Below are positions 16,654 to 25,076 of a stretch of DNA of 46,807 bases, piece by piece; position 1 is the stretch's first letter; every line of letters begins with the position of its first letter. This DNA is from an uncultured archaeon (lineage in GTDB: Archaea > Nanobdellota > Nanobdellia > Pacearchaeales > GW2011-AR1). The translations under genes were made by a program, and so were the position numbers. Below the pieces are notes generated by a model. That model was not told the origin of the DNA. It did no database searches and worked only from the letters and a program-made list of their open reading frames with translations. The DNA lies in assembly GCA_903866625.1 (NCBI GenBank), contig CAIPOI010000005.1, positions 80,371-127,177 on the forward strand. The letters run 5' to 3'.

Positions 16654-17532
16654 TTATCCTTTAAGATACATAGCCAAAGCCACACATATAACGATTATTA
16701 TTGAAGCTATTAAATTTCTCCATTTGAATTGTTCTTTGAGATATTTCCAAGAAAAAATATAAATAAAAACTGGTGTTAATATGAATAACAGCGTGGTTGT
16801 TATAACTCCCTGAGTAAGATAACTGGAATATAATAAAACTCGATAGGCAATCCATATAAAGGATACTCCTATAATCATAAACCAAGTTGATTTTTGTATT
16901 TTTTCAGGATTTGGTCTGAAGATAAATAAACTAACTAAGAATATTCCAAGACATCTTACAAAATAAAAGACTAAGGGAGGATATAAACTTAAGATTTCTT
17001 TTGAAATCACTAGTTCAAGAGCAAAGAAAAGACTTCCAAAAATTGCTGCCCAAGCATATTTGTTGAATGAAAAGTGATGCCTTCGAGTATGAGAAGCTAT
17101 AAGAGTTAGTGAAGCTATAATCGATAAGATTATTATGGAATTTTGAGTTTGTCTTTCTGTTGTGAATATAAAGAATGCAAGAATAATTGTAAACATAGGC
17201 TGCATTAAACGCATGGGTTCTATTTCAGTTATCTTTTCCCATTTCATGGCGTAAAAAGTTAGTAAGTTAGCGATAATAGAGAAAACTATTACTCCTAACA
17301 TAAATAAAATGTTTTTTAATTGAAATGCTTCACTAGAAATATTTATTGGAAATTTAGTTGGTAAAAAGTAATTCATTATAAAAATTATTGGAATAAGCAA
17401 GAGAACTATTATCATAAATGAGAAAGTGTTATAGGTTCTTGTTCCGAGTTTCCTTTTCATAAGAATTTTCTTTTCAACTATAGTTCCTGCTCCTTCTGAG
17501 AATGCTCCTAGTATGGGTATTGTTAGTGTCAT
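16654..17532 (-). CDS. EamA/DMT-superfamily transporter
   Basis: 292 residues with about ten membrane segments in two five-helix halves, as in drug/metabolite transporters. Family signs: 'IEPMRLMQPMFTIILAFFIF' in half one, and 'GVITTTLLFILTPVFIYIFSWKYLKEQFKWRNLIASIIIV' in half two, the usual EamA motif before the last helix. Substrate cannot be told from sequence. It lies 48 nt upstream of the tRNA-Arg 5' end on the same strand. Confidence 0.87.
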   Translation of the reverse strand: MTLTIPILGAFSEGAGTIVEKKILMKRKLGTRTYNTFSFMIIVLLLIPIIFIMNYFLPTKFPINISSEAFQLKNILFMLGVIVFSIIANLLTFYAMKWEKITEIEPMRLMQPMFTIILAFFIFTTERQTQNSIIILSIIASLTLIASHTRRHHFSFNKYAWAAIFGSLFFALELVISKEILSLYPPLVFYFVRCLGIFLVSLFIFRPNPEKIQKSTWFMIIGVSFIWIAYRVLLYSSYLTQGVITTTLLFILTPVFIYIFSWKYLKEQFKWRNLIASIIIVICVALAMYLKG

Positions 17533-17660
17533 TTTTCCTCTTTTTTATTTTAAATAAAGTTTAGTGAGGCTTTTATATTCTTCGATTGGGTTTTGTCTTA
17601 TTTTTGTTTAAATTATTCTTTAACAAGGCTTAAAAATACTAAAAACTTCTATTAAGGATT

Positions 17661-18128
17661 ATGAAAAACGAGATGTTCAAGACCAATCCAGCTAAAGCTG
17701 CTAATAAATTAACTATAAACTCTTTTATGATTGGTAGTGTTTTCTTTATATTCACTTTAATTTGGGCTTCAGATCCTGAAGGATTTAGTAAAACAATAAT
17801 TTTTCAGTTAGTTATGTCTATCCCATTATTTTTTGTTTCTAGTTTAGCCTATTCTAAGATTGCTTATTGGAAAGAGACAAGATTATGGGATTTTTTGGGT
17901 TGGTTTACTAATAATCTTGCAAATCTTTTACTCTTGAACGTTGTCGGACTTATGATTGCACAATCTTTTAAGGATATGGCATTATTTTACTTTTATTTAA
18001 TTCTTTTTTTAATGTTATGTTATTCTGTAATAAATGTCATCTATGAAAGAAGAGCTCTTAAAGAAAAGCTATTGAAATATTTATTTTTAGTTGCAGTAAT
18101 ATTTTTTGGCGGAATGAGATTTATTTAA
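17661..18128 (+). CDS. Four-helix membrane protein, unknown
   Basis: 155 residues with membrane segments near 20-40, 48-66, 82-105 and 108-128 plus a short hydrophobic C-terminus (LFLVAVIFFGGMRFI). The N-terminus (MKNEMFKTNPAKAANKLT) is polar. No recognisable motif. TATA-like CTTAAAAAT around 17629-17637 fits a near-leaderless start. Ends 9 nt before the convergent gatB. Confidence 0.6.
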   Translation: MKNEMFKTNPAKAANKLTINSFMIGSVFFIFTLIWASDPEGFSKTIIFQLVMSIPLFFVSSLAYSKIAYWKETRLWDFLGWFTNNLANLLLLNVVGLMIAQSFKDMALFYFYLILFLMLCYSVINVIYERRALKEKLLKYLFLVAVIFFGGMRFI

Positions 18129-18137
18129 TCTTTTTAT

Positions 18138-19493
18138 CTATCTTTTCTTCTCAATCAACTTCTTAGCAGTCTGATAATCTGCTCTCTTGTTTGAGAGTTT
18201 CATAACTGCTCCTATTAAGAAATTAAGAGCTTGAACATTTCCTGCTTTGTAATCTTGCCAGGCTTTTTCATTTTGTTTTATGGCTTGCTCAACAAAAGCT
18301 TCAATTTCTTTTGTATTCGAAATAGCTTCTTGACTTCTTACATCTAATGCTTTAGAACCTTTATTCCAACTTCTTAAAATATCTTTGGCTTTTAGTTCTG
18401 TAATTTTTTTATCTTCTGTAGATTTTATTAAACTTACAAGATGTTCTGGATTTATCTTAACCTCGTTTAAAGTCTTCTTATTGTAATTTAACATTCCAAG
18501 TAATTCTACAGTAACCCACTGAACTGCCATCTTTGGAGAGACTTTTTCTACTATTTTTTCAAACATCTCAACAATTTCTAAATTTGCTGTTAAAACCTTC
18601 GCATCATAATCACTTATTTTATGCTTCTTTATAATTTTTTCAAGTTTTTCCATGGGAGATTCTGGAAGTGCTTTTTTAATTAGTTCTACTTCTGCCTTTT
18701 TTAGGTTTATAACTGGTAAATCTGGTTCTTTAATGAATCTATAGTCTGCATGAGATTCTTTTTCACGCATCTTTATTGTTTGTCCCTTTGCAGAATTCCA
18801 CTGTCGAGTCTCTTTATTTTTTACTTGCTCTTTTTCTTGCCTCTTTATTTCATAAGCTATAGCTTTTATTATTTCAGATATAGAGTTCATATTTTTTATT
18901 TCAACTCTTTCACCTGTTGTTGAAATATTTACGTCTGCTTTTATTCCTGCATCAGAATCAAGGGCCTTAATATAGGACATTGTTAGTGTCATTTGTTTTA
19001 ACCACTCTGCAACTTGTTCTGCAGATTTAAAATCAGGGTCTGTAACTATTTCTACTAGTGGTGCCCCACTTCTATTATAATCTATTTCTCCTGTTTCAGG
19101 ATCCCAGGCTGCAGGGTCTTCTTCTAAGTGTACTTCTGTTATTCCTATTCCCAAAAAGTTGCCTTTAACTCCTACTGGATTAGCATATGTTCCTGAAATA
19201 GTATTTTGATAGCCTTTTGGTAAATCTGGCCAGTTATAGTGTTTTCTCCACCAAATTAATTTTTCTGGTTCGTGATTAATTTTGCAATTAAGCATTAAGC
19301 CTATTTGAACTAATTTTTTTATTGCTTCTTCATTTGGAAGCATTGGTTTGCTTCCCGGTTGTCCAGTACAGGTTGGGCAGATAAAAGTATTTGGTTTAGC
19401 TTCTTTGTTTTTATGTTCATTTTTACAATTACAGAAGAGTTTTTCTTTTGTTGTTAAATAACCATGTATTTCTAAACCTATTTTGAGTGGCAT
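18138..19493 (-). CDS. gatB: Asp-tRNA(Asn)/Glu-tRNA(Gln) amidotransferase subunit B
   Basis: 451 residues. GatB is the kinase/tRNA-binding subunit of GatCAB, which turns Asp-tRNA(Asn) or Glu-tRNA(Gln) into the amidated form. Motifs: 'KIGLEIHGYL', zinc Cys pairs (FCNC...CPTC), 'YNWPDLPKGYQ', 'EDPAAW', 'DYNRSGAPLVEIVTDPD', 'ADVNIS' and the C-terminal YqeY-like tail domain ('NFLIGAVMKLSNKRADYQTAKKLIEKK'), a little short but complete. Its partners gatC and gatA lie 14 kb away at 33522-35329 and no gatA is next to it. Archaeal genomes often carry GatB and GatE together; both are present here. Confidence 0.95.
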   Translation of the reverse strand: MPLKIGLEIHGYLTTKEKLFCNCKNEHKNKEAKPNTFICPTCTGQPGSKPMLPNEEAIKKLVQIGLMLNCKINHEPEKLIWWRKHYNWPDLPKGYQNTISGTYANPVGVKGNFLGIGITEVHLEEDPAAWDPETGEIDYNRSGAPLVEIVTDPDFKSAEQVAEWLKQMTLTMSYIKALDSDAGIKADVNISTTGERVEIKNMNSISEIIKAIAYEIKRQEKEQVKNKETRQWNSAKGQTIKMREKESHADYRFIKEPDLPVINLKKAEVELIKKALPESPMEKLEKIIKKHKISDYDAKVLTANLEIVEMFEKIVEKVSPKMAVQWVTVELLGMLNYNKKTLNEVKINPEHLVSLIKSTEDKKITELKAKDILRSWNKGSKALDVRSQEAISNTKEIEAFVEQAIKQNEKAWQDYKAGNVQALNFLIGAVMKLSNKRADYQTAKKLIEKKR

Positions 19494-19595
19494 AATTAAA
19501 GAGGGTAAACTGCATTAATAAAGTTTATTGGTTATAGCTTCAAATAAACTAGAAGTTATCGAGTGCTTTAAATATAGGTTCTTCTTATATTGATT

Positions 19596-20171
19596 ATGGC
19601 AGAAAAATATGTTATGTTGGATATGAACGATTCAAGTTATGATGAATTAGCTCAAATACTTAGTAATAAAACTGCAAAGAAAATAGTAAATGCTCTTGCT
19701 GAGAAAGATTTAAGTGAAGCAGATATTGCTAAAGAGTTAAAGTTACCCATAAATACTATTGAGTATAGTTTAAAGAAACTTGTTAAAGTTGGCTTAGTAG
19801 AGTCTACTTCTAACTTTTTCTGGAGTGTTAAGGGTAAGAAGATTAAAATCTATAAATTGGCTAATAAAAAAATTGTTATTTCTACAAGAAAATCTGTTAA
19901 GACTATGTTAATCAGTATGCTTGGAGTAGGAATTATTGGCTCTTTAATAAAAGTAGGAATTAATTTACAAAATTCTGGAGTTGTTGAGAAAAGCTTTGAT
20001 AGTTCTTTATTAATGGAAAAATCTTATGGAGCTATTTCAAATGCTCCAACAGTTATTTCTAGTAATACCTCAATATTTTCTAATGTTCTTTTTTGGTTTG
20101 TTGGTGGTTGTTTGGTGGGCGCAGGAGTTTATTTAATCTATAAATTTTTTGTGAAAGGAGGTAAAAAATAA
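19596..20171 (+). CDS. Membrane-anchored winged-helix regulator
   Basis: 191 residues from the ATG at 19596; a TTG two codons earlier is ignored because the TATA box CTTTAAATA (19567-19575) points to the ATG. Residues about 10-95 form an ArsR-like winged helix (ILSNKTAKKIVNALAEKDLSEADIAKELKLPINTIEYSLKKLVKVGLVE). Two membrane segments follow (about 103-122 and 163-183) with a polar Ser-rich loop between them, probably outside the cell. This layout suggests a one-component membrane sensor. The next gene is coupled by a 1-nt overlap. Confidence 0.78.
   Translation: MAEKYVMLDMNDSSYDELAQILSNKTAKKIVNALAEKDLSEADIAKELKLPINTIEYSLKKLVKVGLVESTSNFFWSVKGKKIKIYKLANKKIVISTRKSVKTMLISMLGVGIIGSLIKVGINLQNSGVVEKSFDSSLLMEKSYGAISNAPTVISSNTSIFSNVLFWFVGGCLVGAGVYLIYKFFVKGGKK
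20157..20162 (+). promoter_or_regulatory. Strong Shine-Dalgarno site for the SIMPL gene
   Basis: GGAGGT, 8 nt before the ATG at 20171, inside the end of the upstream gene. It shows that internal operon genes use Shine-Dalgarno initiation while first genes appear leaderless. Confidence 0.75.
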
Positions 20172-20932
20172 TGACAAATACAAATATAAGTAATTCAGTT
20201 AAAATAACACTTATTATTGCTGGAGCAGTAGTTTTGCTGGCGTTAATAGGTTATCTTGCTATAAATGGATTTGTTAATAAAAATACAAATCAAGTTACAG
20301 TTGATGGACAATCTTCTATAAAGGTTACACCAGATTTAGTAACGGTTTATTTTAATGTTGAAACCAATGGTTCAACAGCTGTCGATGCTAAAGATGCTAA
20401 TTCAGCTATAGTAAATAAATTAACCTATGAGTTGATTGCTCTTGGTTTTGATAGAGAAGATATTCAAACAGAAGGCTTTAACATTTATGAAGATATTAGA
20501 TGGGAGAATGATAAGCAGAAGAGCTATGGCTTTAAGGCTACACATCAAATAAAAGTTGAAATGAACACAAGTTCTGCTTCAAAGATAAGTGAAGTTATTG
20601 ATGCAGGAGTTGATGCTGGAGCATTACTTCAATATATTAACTTTGAGTTAACTACTCAAAAACAAAATGAGTATAAGGCTCAAGCATTAAGGGAAGCAAG
20701 CTTAGATGCTAAGACAAAAGCAGAAGCTGTTGCTTCAGGACTTGGAAAAAGAGTTGGAAAAATTATTAGCATTTCAACTTCTAACTATGATTATAGGCCT
20801 TGGCCTATTTATTATTCTGCTAATGGGGGAGTAGCTTCAGATGTTGCAGAAGCAAAAGTTGCTGTGAATAATATACAACCCGGAAGCCAAGAAGTTAGTG
20901 CTTATGTTTCAGCAACATATAGGATAGTTTAA
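20171..20932 (+). CDS. SIMPL domain (DUF541/YggE-like) protein
   Basis: 253 residues. One N-terminal membrane anchor (about 11-34), then an extracytoplasmic SIMPL domain: 'VTVDGQSSIKVTPDLVTVYFNVET', 'LIALGFDREDIQTEGFNIYED', 'DAKTKAEAVASGLGKRVGKIISIS' and a final beta strand 'VSAYVSATYRIV'. Proteins of this family form oligomeric rings or cages outside the membrane, and the bacterial member YggE is linked to oxidative stress. It shares an operon with a membrane-anchored HTH protein, so the two may form a surface sensing module (inference). Confidence 0.85.
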   Translation: MTNTNISNSVKITLIIAGAVVLLALIGYLAINGFVNKNTNQVTVDGQSSIKVTPDLVTVYFNVETNGSTAVDAKDANSAIVNKLTYELIALGFDREDIQTEGFNIYEDIRWENDKQKSYGFKATHQIKVEMNTSSASKISEVIDAGVDAGALLQYINFELTTQKQNEYKAQALREASLDAKTKAEAVASGLGKRVGKIISISTSNYDYRPWPIYYSANGGVASDVAEAKVAVNNIQPGSQEVSAYVSATYRIV

Positions 20933-21000
20933 TTTTTTATTTTTCTTTTATTATTTTTTATTTTAGTTAGTTTTTTATACACCTCTTTCTTTGCTTATTT

Positions 21001-22305
21001 ATGATATTTAAGGGTAAGGAATTTGGAGTTGGAAGCAAAGTAAAAGTTAAAACTTTTAGTGATGAAACTACTGGAACACTCATAGAAAGTTATGATCCGG
21101 GGATTGTTCTTGTTAAACTTGAATCTGGTTATAACATTGGAATTGATCGGGATAATATTGTCGAGATAAAAGTTCTTGAAAAACCATTAAAACAACAAAA
21201 AGATGAGAAAGAATTTGAATTGTCTCATAAAAAACCAGTTATAGATATAATTATGACTGGTGGAACTATCTCTTCATCACTTGATGTTAAAACTGGCGGA
21301 GTAAAATGGTTAACTTCTCCTTCTGAACTGTTTAAGTTTTATCCAGAGATATTTGAGTTAGCAGATATAAGGATAATTAATCCATTTATGAAATTCTCAG
21401 AGGATATGATTCCTGAAGATTGGCAGAAGATTGCTAAACATGTTGTTAAAAGTTTAAACGATGAGCAAGTAAAAGGAGTTATAGTTACTCACGGGACTGA
21501 TACTCTTCATTATACTGGTGCCGCTCTCAGTTTTATGATTGAAAATTTGAATAAACCGGTTGTTCTTACTTATTCTCAGCGTTCAAGCGATAGAGGGAGT
21601 TCTGATGCTGAATTAAATCTTTATTGTGCTGCTAAAGCCGCACTTTCGGATATTGCAGAAGTAATGTTGGTGGGGCATGCTAATAGTGATGATGAATACT
21701 GTTTTGCTTTACAAGGCACAAAGGTTAGAAAAATGCATAGTTCTAGAAGAGATACCTTTAGGCCAATTAATACTCAGCCAATTGCTAAAATTTACAGAGA
21801 TAAAATTGAAGTTTTAAAAGAGTATAACAAACGCAAGAGTGGAAAAGAAAAGGCTATTCTTGAAAATTATTTTGAACCTAATATTGCTTTGATTAAGTTT
21901 TATCCCGGACAAGATCCTGAAATACTTGAGTATTATTTTAAACAAGGCTATAAGGGGGTTATTATTGAAATGACTGGGCTTGGACAAGTTCTTAGTGAAG
22001 GAAATAGAAATTGGGTTCCAGTTATAAAAAAACTTGTTGATAAAGGTTTTATTATTTGTGCTGCTAGTCAAACAATTTATGGGACTCTAAATCCCTTGGT
22101 TTATTCTTCTGGACGTGATTTAGTTAAAGCAGGAGTTATTTATTTGAAAGATATGCTTTCTGAAACCGCTTATGTTAAACTTGGTTGGACTATTGGAAAA
22201 CTTGAGGAAGAGAAAATAAAAATTACAAAAGAAGCTGTTGAAAAGCTAATGCTTAAAAATATTTCCAAAGAGTTTAATGATAGGCTTGGAGAAGGTTTTA
22301 TCTAA
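21001..22305 (+). CDS. gatD: Glu-tRNA(Gln) amidotransferase subunit D (asparaginase-like)
   Basis: 434 residues, the normal GatD length. GatD releases ammonia from glutamine or asparagine for GatE. An N-terminal beta-barrel (1-60; GVGSKVKVKTFSDETTGTLIES) precedes the asparaginase domain with 'IIMTGGTISS' and 'VTHGTDTLHYTGAAL', which carry the catalytic Thr, Thr and Asp. The second asparaginase half follows ('IALIKFYPGQDPEILEYYF', 'GVIIEMTGLGQV'). TATA-like TTTTTATA near 20972-20979. It is separated from gatE by a block of four small genes, whereas gatD and gatE are often adjacent. Confidence 0.95.
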   Translation: MIFKGKEFGVGSKVKVKTFSDETTGTLIESYDPGIVLVKLESGYNIGIDRDNIVEIKVLEKPLKQQKDEKEFELSHKKPVIDIIMTGGTISSSLDVKTGGVKWLTSPSELFKFYPEIFELADIRIINPFMKFSEDMIPEDWQKIAKHVVKSLNDEQVKGVIVTHGTDTLHYTGAALSFMIENLNKPVVLTYSQRSSDRGSSDAELNLYCAAKAALSDIAEVMLVGHANSDDEYCFALQGTKVRKMHSSRRDTFRPINTQPIAKIYRDKIEVLKEYNKRKSGKEKAILENYFEPNIALIKFYPGQDPEILEYYFKQGYKGVIIEMTGLGQVLSEGNRNWVPVIKKLVDKGFIICAASQTIYGTLNPLVYSSGRDLVKAGVIYLKDMLSETAYVKLGWTIGKLEEEKIKITKEAVEKLMLKNISKEFNDRLGEGFI

Positions 22306-22556
22306 CTAAAACCCTCGTTTATTTGTCTTAGTCCTTTCTTCATTGGTTCAAATTTTATATCTTCTAATTTGATATTCTGAAAGCGTGGTATGGGTAAGCA
22401 ATTTGCAGGTTTTCTTGTTATATATCTTCCATCTTCGAACCACTGCAGAGTTTCTGTGGTTTGTGCTTTTTGTAGTTTGGTTAATGAAAGATTTGCATAA
22501 GCAGTTATTCCTAATATTAGGGCGTAAGTCATTATTTGTTTAGAAAGTTCGTTCAT
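22302..22556 (-). CDS. Small membrane-anchored protein, unknown
   Basis: 84 residues. One hydrophobic segment at about 7-24 (IMTYALILGITAYANLSL), then a soluble part with 'QWFEDGRYITRKPANCLPIPRF' and 'LEDIKFEPMKKGLRQINEGF'. No family recognised. Third gene of a tight minus-strand unit (23113 to 22302), overlapping the gatD end by 4 nt in convergent orientation. Confidence 0.55.
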   Translation of the reverse strand: MNELSKQIMTYALILGITAYANLSLTKLQKAQTTETLQWFEDGRYITRKPANCLPIPRFQNIKLEDIKFEPMKKGLRQINEGFS

Positions 22557-22560
22557 TCTG

Positions 22561-22743
22561 TTATTTCTTTTTTTTGTTTAATTTTAAAATCTGATAGCCT
22601 TTTCCGCTTAGTTCATATCCGATACATGCTCTTGAACCGTCGGGTTGAATTATTTGCCTGTCCTCTCTCACAGTTCCTGCATCTAAATCTCCTTCAGGAA
22701 ATTCTGAGCCTAATAGAAATTCTAACTCTTCTTGTTCATCCAT
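22561..22743 (-). CDS. Small acidic/basic protein, unknown
   Basis: 60 residues. The first half is acidic (MDEQEELEFLLGSEFPEGDLD) and the end is basic (YQILKLNKKKK). 'IIQPDGSRACIGYELSGKG' sits between. It begins 1 nt after the upstream stop and ends 4 nt before the next start, which supports a real gene in a three-gene unit. Function unknown. Confidence 0.55.
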   Translation of the reverse strand: MDEQEELEFLLGSEFPEGDLDAGTVREDRQIIQPDGSRACIGYELSGKGYQILKLNKKKK

Positions 22744-22744
22744 T

Positions 22745-23113
22745 TTAAAGAGTTTTTATTTGTTCCTTTATTCTTAAGAATTTATTAGTCAATACAGGTA
22801 GCTCTTGAATTCTTTGAGAAGCATAAGCGATTAATTTACAATCCTCTTTTAATTGACTTGTTTCATAAGAATCTCTGTTGCGGAAAACTGATTCTCTATC
22901 TTGTGCTCTAAGTGTTTTTAGTATATCTTGAGAGCTATTTTTTGCATCAGCATATCTCCCTTGATTGTACATTGCTAGTGCTTCATTACCTTGAGTTCTT
23001 AGTTCTTCTAAAACTCTAGCGTCTTCATTGATAAGATATTTTGCTCCCGCAGTTGCTAAGGTTAGAACTAATCCTCCCATCAATCCAATTTTCTTTAATG
23101 TACTTCTTTCCAT
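22745..23113 (-). CDS. Membrane-anchored helical protein (TPR-like), unknown
   Basis: 122 residues from the ATG at 23113, chosen because TTTATAAA (23134-23141) lies 21-28 nt upstream; a longer frame would run through the TATA box. The N-terminal anchor is 'KKIGLMGGLVLTLATAGAKYLI'. 'GNEALAMYNQGRYADAKNSSQDIL' then matches the pattern of one TPR-like helical hairpin, with more helix after it. First gene of a three-gene unit of small proteins. Confidence 0.6.
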   Translation of the reverse strand: MERSTLKKIGLMGGLVLTLATAGAKYLINEDARVLEELRTQGNEALAMYNQGRYADAKNSSQDILKTLRAQDRESVFRNRDSYETSQLKEDCKLIAYASQRIQELPVLTNKFLRIKEQIKTL

Positions 23114-23214
23114 AATATTTCTGGGTTTTTGGGGTTTATAAATGTTGCGTTTGATGTATCTAAGTAGTAGTGACAAATGGAAAGGTTTATAAGGCTAAAA
23201 CCCCCTTAAAAGGT

Positions 23215-23538
23215 ATGGCAAATCAAGTTAAAAATTGGGCTCAGAGAAAGTTAACTCCTAATGATCTAGAGCTTCAAGGTATTGTTGAAGAATTTTTACG
23301 TTCAGAGCAAGATTTCTATGCTCAAAAACCTAATCGTTCTAGAGGTAAAATATTTGAAAATAAAGACGGAGTTCTGCCTCAAGTAGGCGAATATGAAGAA
23401 TTTGATGTTACTCCAAGAAAAGTTGATTCTAGAAGAATTATAGTTAATATTCATACTTTAGATGCTTATGTTAGCTTAGCTCACTACGATCCTAATAGTT
23501 TTTGGTATCTCGGCAGAGTTGGAGAATTAGAATTTTAA
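23215..23538 (+). CDS. Hypothetical 107-residue protein
   Basis: Start set at the ATG at 23215 because GTTTATAAGG (23185-23194) is 21-30 nt upstream. A longer frame from a GTG at 23170 would cover this promoter. The helical N-terminus (NQVKNWAQRKLTPNDLELQGIVEEFLRSEQDFYAQ) is followed by a beta-rich C-terminus (RRIIVNIHTLDAYVSLAHYD ... WYLGRVGELEF). No family recognised. Confidence 0.6.
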   Translation: MANQVKNWAQRKLTPNDLELQGIVEEFLRSEQDFYAQKPNRSRGKIFENKDGVLPQVGEYEEFDVTPRKVDSRRIIVNIHTLDAYVSLAHYDPNSFWYLGRVGELEF

Positions 23539-23585
23539 TTATATCCCACCTCAAGTTTTATTAATCCTATTTCTTAGATATATTT

Positions 23586-25034
23586 ATGAAAGAACCTAAA
23601 GAAGTTAAAAAAGTAGAGATGCGTGCTGGCTTAGAAATTCATCAACAGCTGGATACAGGGAAGCTTTTTTGTAGATGTCCGAGCATACTTAGAAACGATG
23701 AACCTGATTGGATTGTTAAACGAAAACTTCATGCTGTTGCTGGTGAGTCTGGTGAAGTGGATATTGCAGCTAAACATGAGGTTAGTAAAAGTAGAGAGTT
23801 TATTTATCAGGGCTATAAAGATTCTTGTTGTCTTATAGAGTTTGATGAGCAACCGCCTATGGAAATTGATAAAGAAGCTTTGAAGGTTGCTGTTCAGATT
23901 GCTTTGCTACTTAATTGTGAAATAATTCAAAATTCCCAGATAATGCGTAAAACTGTATTAAATGGTTCAAATACTTCTGGTTTTCAGAGAACTGTTTTAT
24001 TTGCAAAAAATGGTTTTATTGAAACTAGTTTTGGTAAGGTTGGAATTGATAATATTTTTCTTGAAGAAGACTCTGCAAGACCTGCTAGTTCTAAGGAAGA
24101 GAGTGATCCTGAATTAGAACATTCAAAAGTTTACAAACTAGATAGATTAGGATTACCTCTTGTAGAAATTGCTACAGGACCTCATATGTTTTTTCCAGAA
24201 CAAGTTAAAGAAGCTGCACTTAAGATTGGCGAGATACTTAGAGCTTGTAAGGTTAGGCGTGGAATTGGAACTATTCGTCAGGATCTTAATGTAAGCACAC
24301 CAAAACATCCGAGAGTTGAAATAAAGGGTTTTCAGGATCCTAAAATGATGATTGAAACTATTGAAAAAGAAATAGATAGGCAGAAAAAAAATAAAAATCC
24401 AGTTTCAGAAGTTAGAAAAGCCAATGTTGATGGAAGCTCGAGTTTCTTAAGACCCATGCCCGGTGAGCATAGAATGTATCCTGAAACAGATTTACCCCTT
24501 TTGCATATATCAAGAGATTTTATTAATGAAGTTAAGGCAGATTTGCCAAAATTAAAATCAGATATTCGCGGAGAATTAAAACAAAAAGGTCTTAGTGAAG
24601 AAATGATTAAGCTTGTTTTAAGTGAAGAGAAGCTTAAAGAGTTTGAAGCTTTGTTAGATTCTTATAATAACCCTAATTTTGTTGCTAAGCTTTTACTTAT
24701 TCTGACTAAAGAGGTTGCAAGTCATGAGAAAGTTAAGCAAGAATTGTTTGGTTTAGATATTCTCGAAAGTATACTTCAAGCTATTAGGGACAAAAAAATA
24801 AACGAAAGTGATGCTAAGCAAGTACTTGAAAATATTGCTAAAGGTAAATCTTTAGGCGAAGCCCTAAAGATAGAAAAAATAGATTCAAGTGATATGGAAG
24901 GAGAGATAGCTAAGATAGTTAAAGAAAAACCTGGACTAAACGCTAATGCTTATATGGGCTTAGTTATGGCTAAATTTAAGGGTAAGGTTTCTGGAAAAGA
25001 GGTTATGGAAATCCTTAAAAAGCTGGTGAGGTAG
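23586..25034 (+). CDS. gatE: Glu-tRNA(Gln) amidotransferase subunit E lacking the GAD insert
   Basis: 482 residues; classical GatE is about 620-630. With GatD it amidates Glu-tRNA(Gln) in archaea. The cradle domain is clear ('RAGLEIHQQLDTGKLFCRCPS', 'NTSGFQRTVLFA', 'EEDSARP', 'YKLDRLGLPLVEIATGPHM', 'GTIRQDLNVST', 'RPMPGEHRMYPETDLPLL'). Where the AspRS-like GAD domain should sit, between 'IEKEIDRQ' and 'VRKANVDGSS', there are only about nine residues. The helical and YqeY-like tail domains are complete up to 'EVMEILKKLVR'. TATA-like TTTTATTAA near 23555-23563. It precedes aspS1 by 42 nt. Confidence 0.94.
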   Translation: MKEPKEVKKVEMRAGLEIHQQLDTGKLFCRCPSILRNDEPDWIVKRKLHAVAGESGEVDIAAKHEVSKSREFIYQGYKDSCCLIEFDEQPPMEIDKEALKVAVQIALLLNCEIIQNSQIMRKTVLNGSNTSGFQRTVLFAKNGFIETSFGKVGIDNIFLEEDSARPASSKEESDPELEHSKVYKLDRLGLPLVEIATGPHMFFPEQVKEAALKIGEILRACKVRRGIGTIRQDLNVSTPKHPRVEIKGFQDPKMMIETIEKEIDRQKKNKNPVSEVRKANVDGSSSFLRPMPGEHRMYPETDLPLLHISRDFINEVKADLPKLKSDIRGELKQKGLSEEMIKLVLSEEKLKEFEALLDSYNNPNFVAKLLLILTKEVASHEKVKQELFGLDILESILQAIRDKKINESDAKQVLENIAKGKSLGEALKIEKIDSSDMEGEIAKIVKEKPGLNANAYMGLVMAKFKGKVSGKEVMEILKKLVR

Positions 25035-25076
25035 AATAATCAAATTTATAAAGGATATCTCTTTTAAAATATTATC

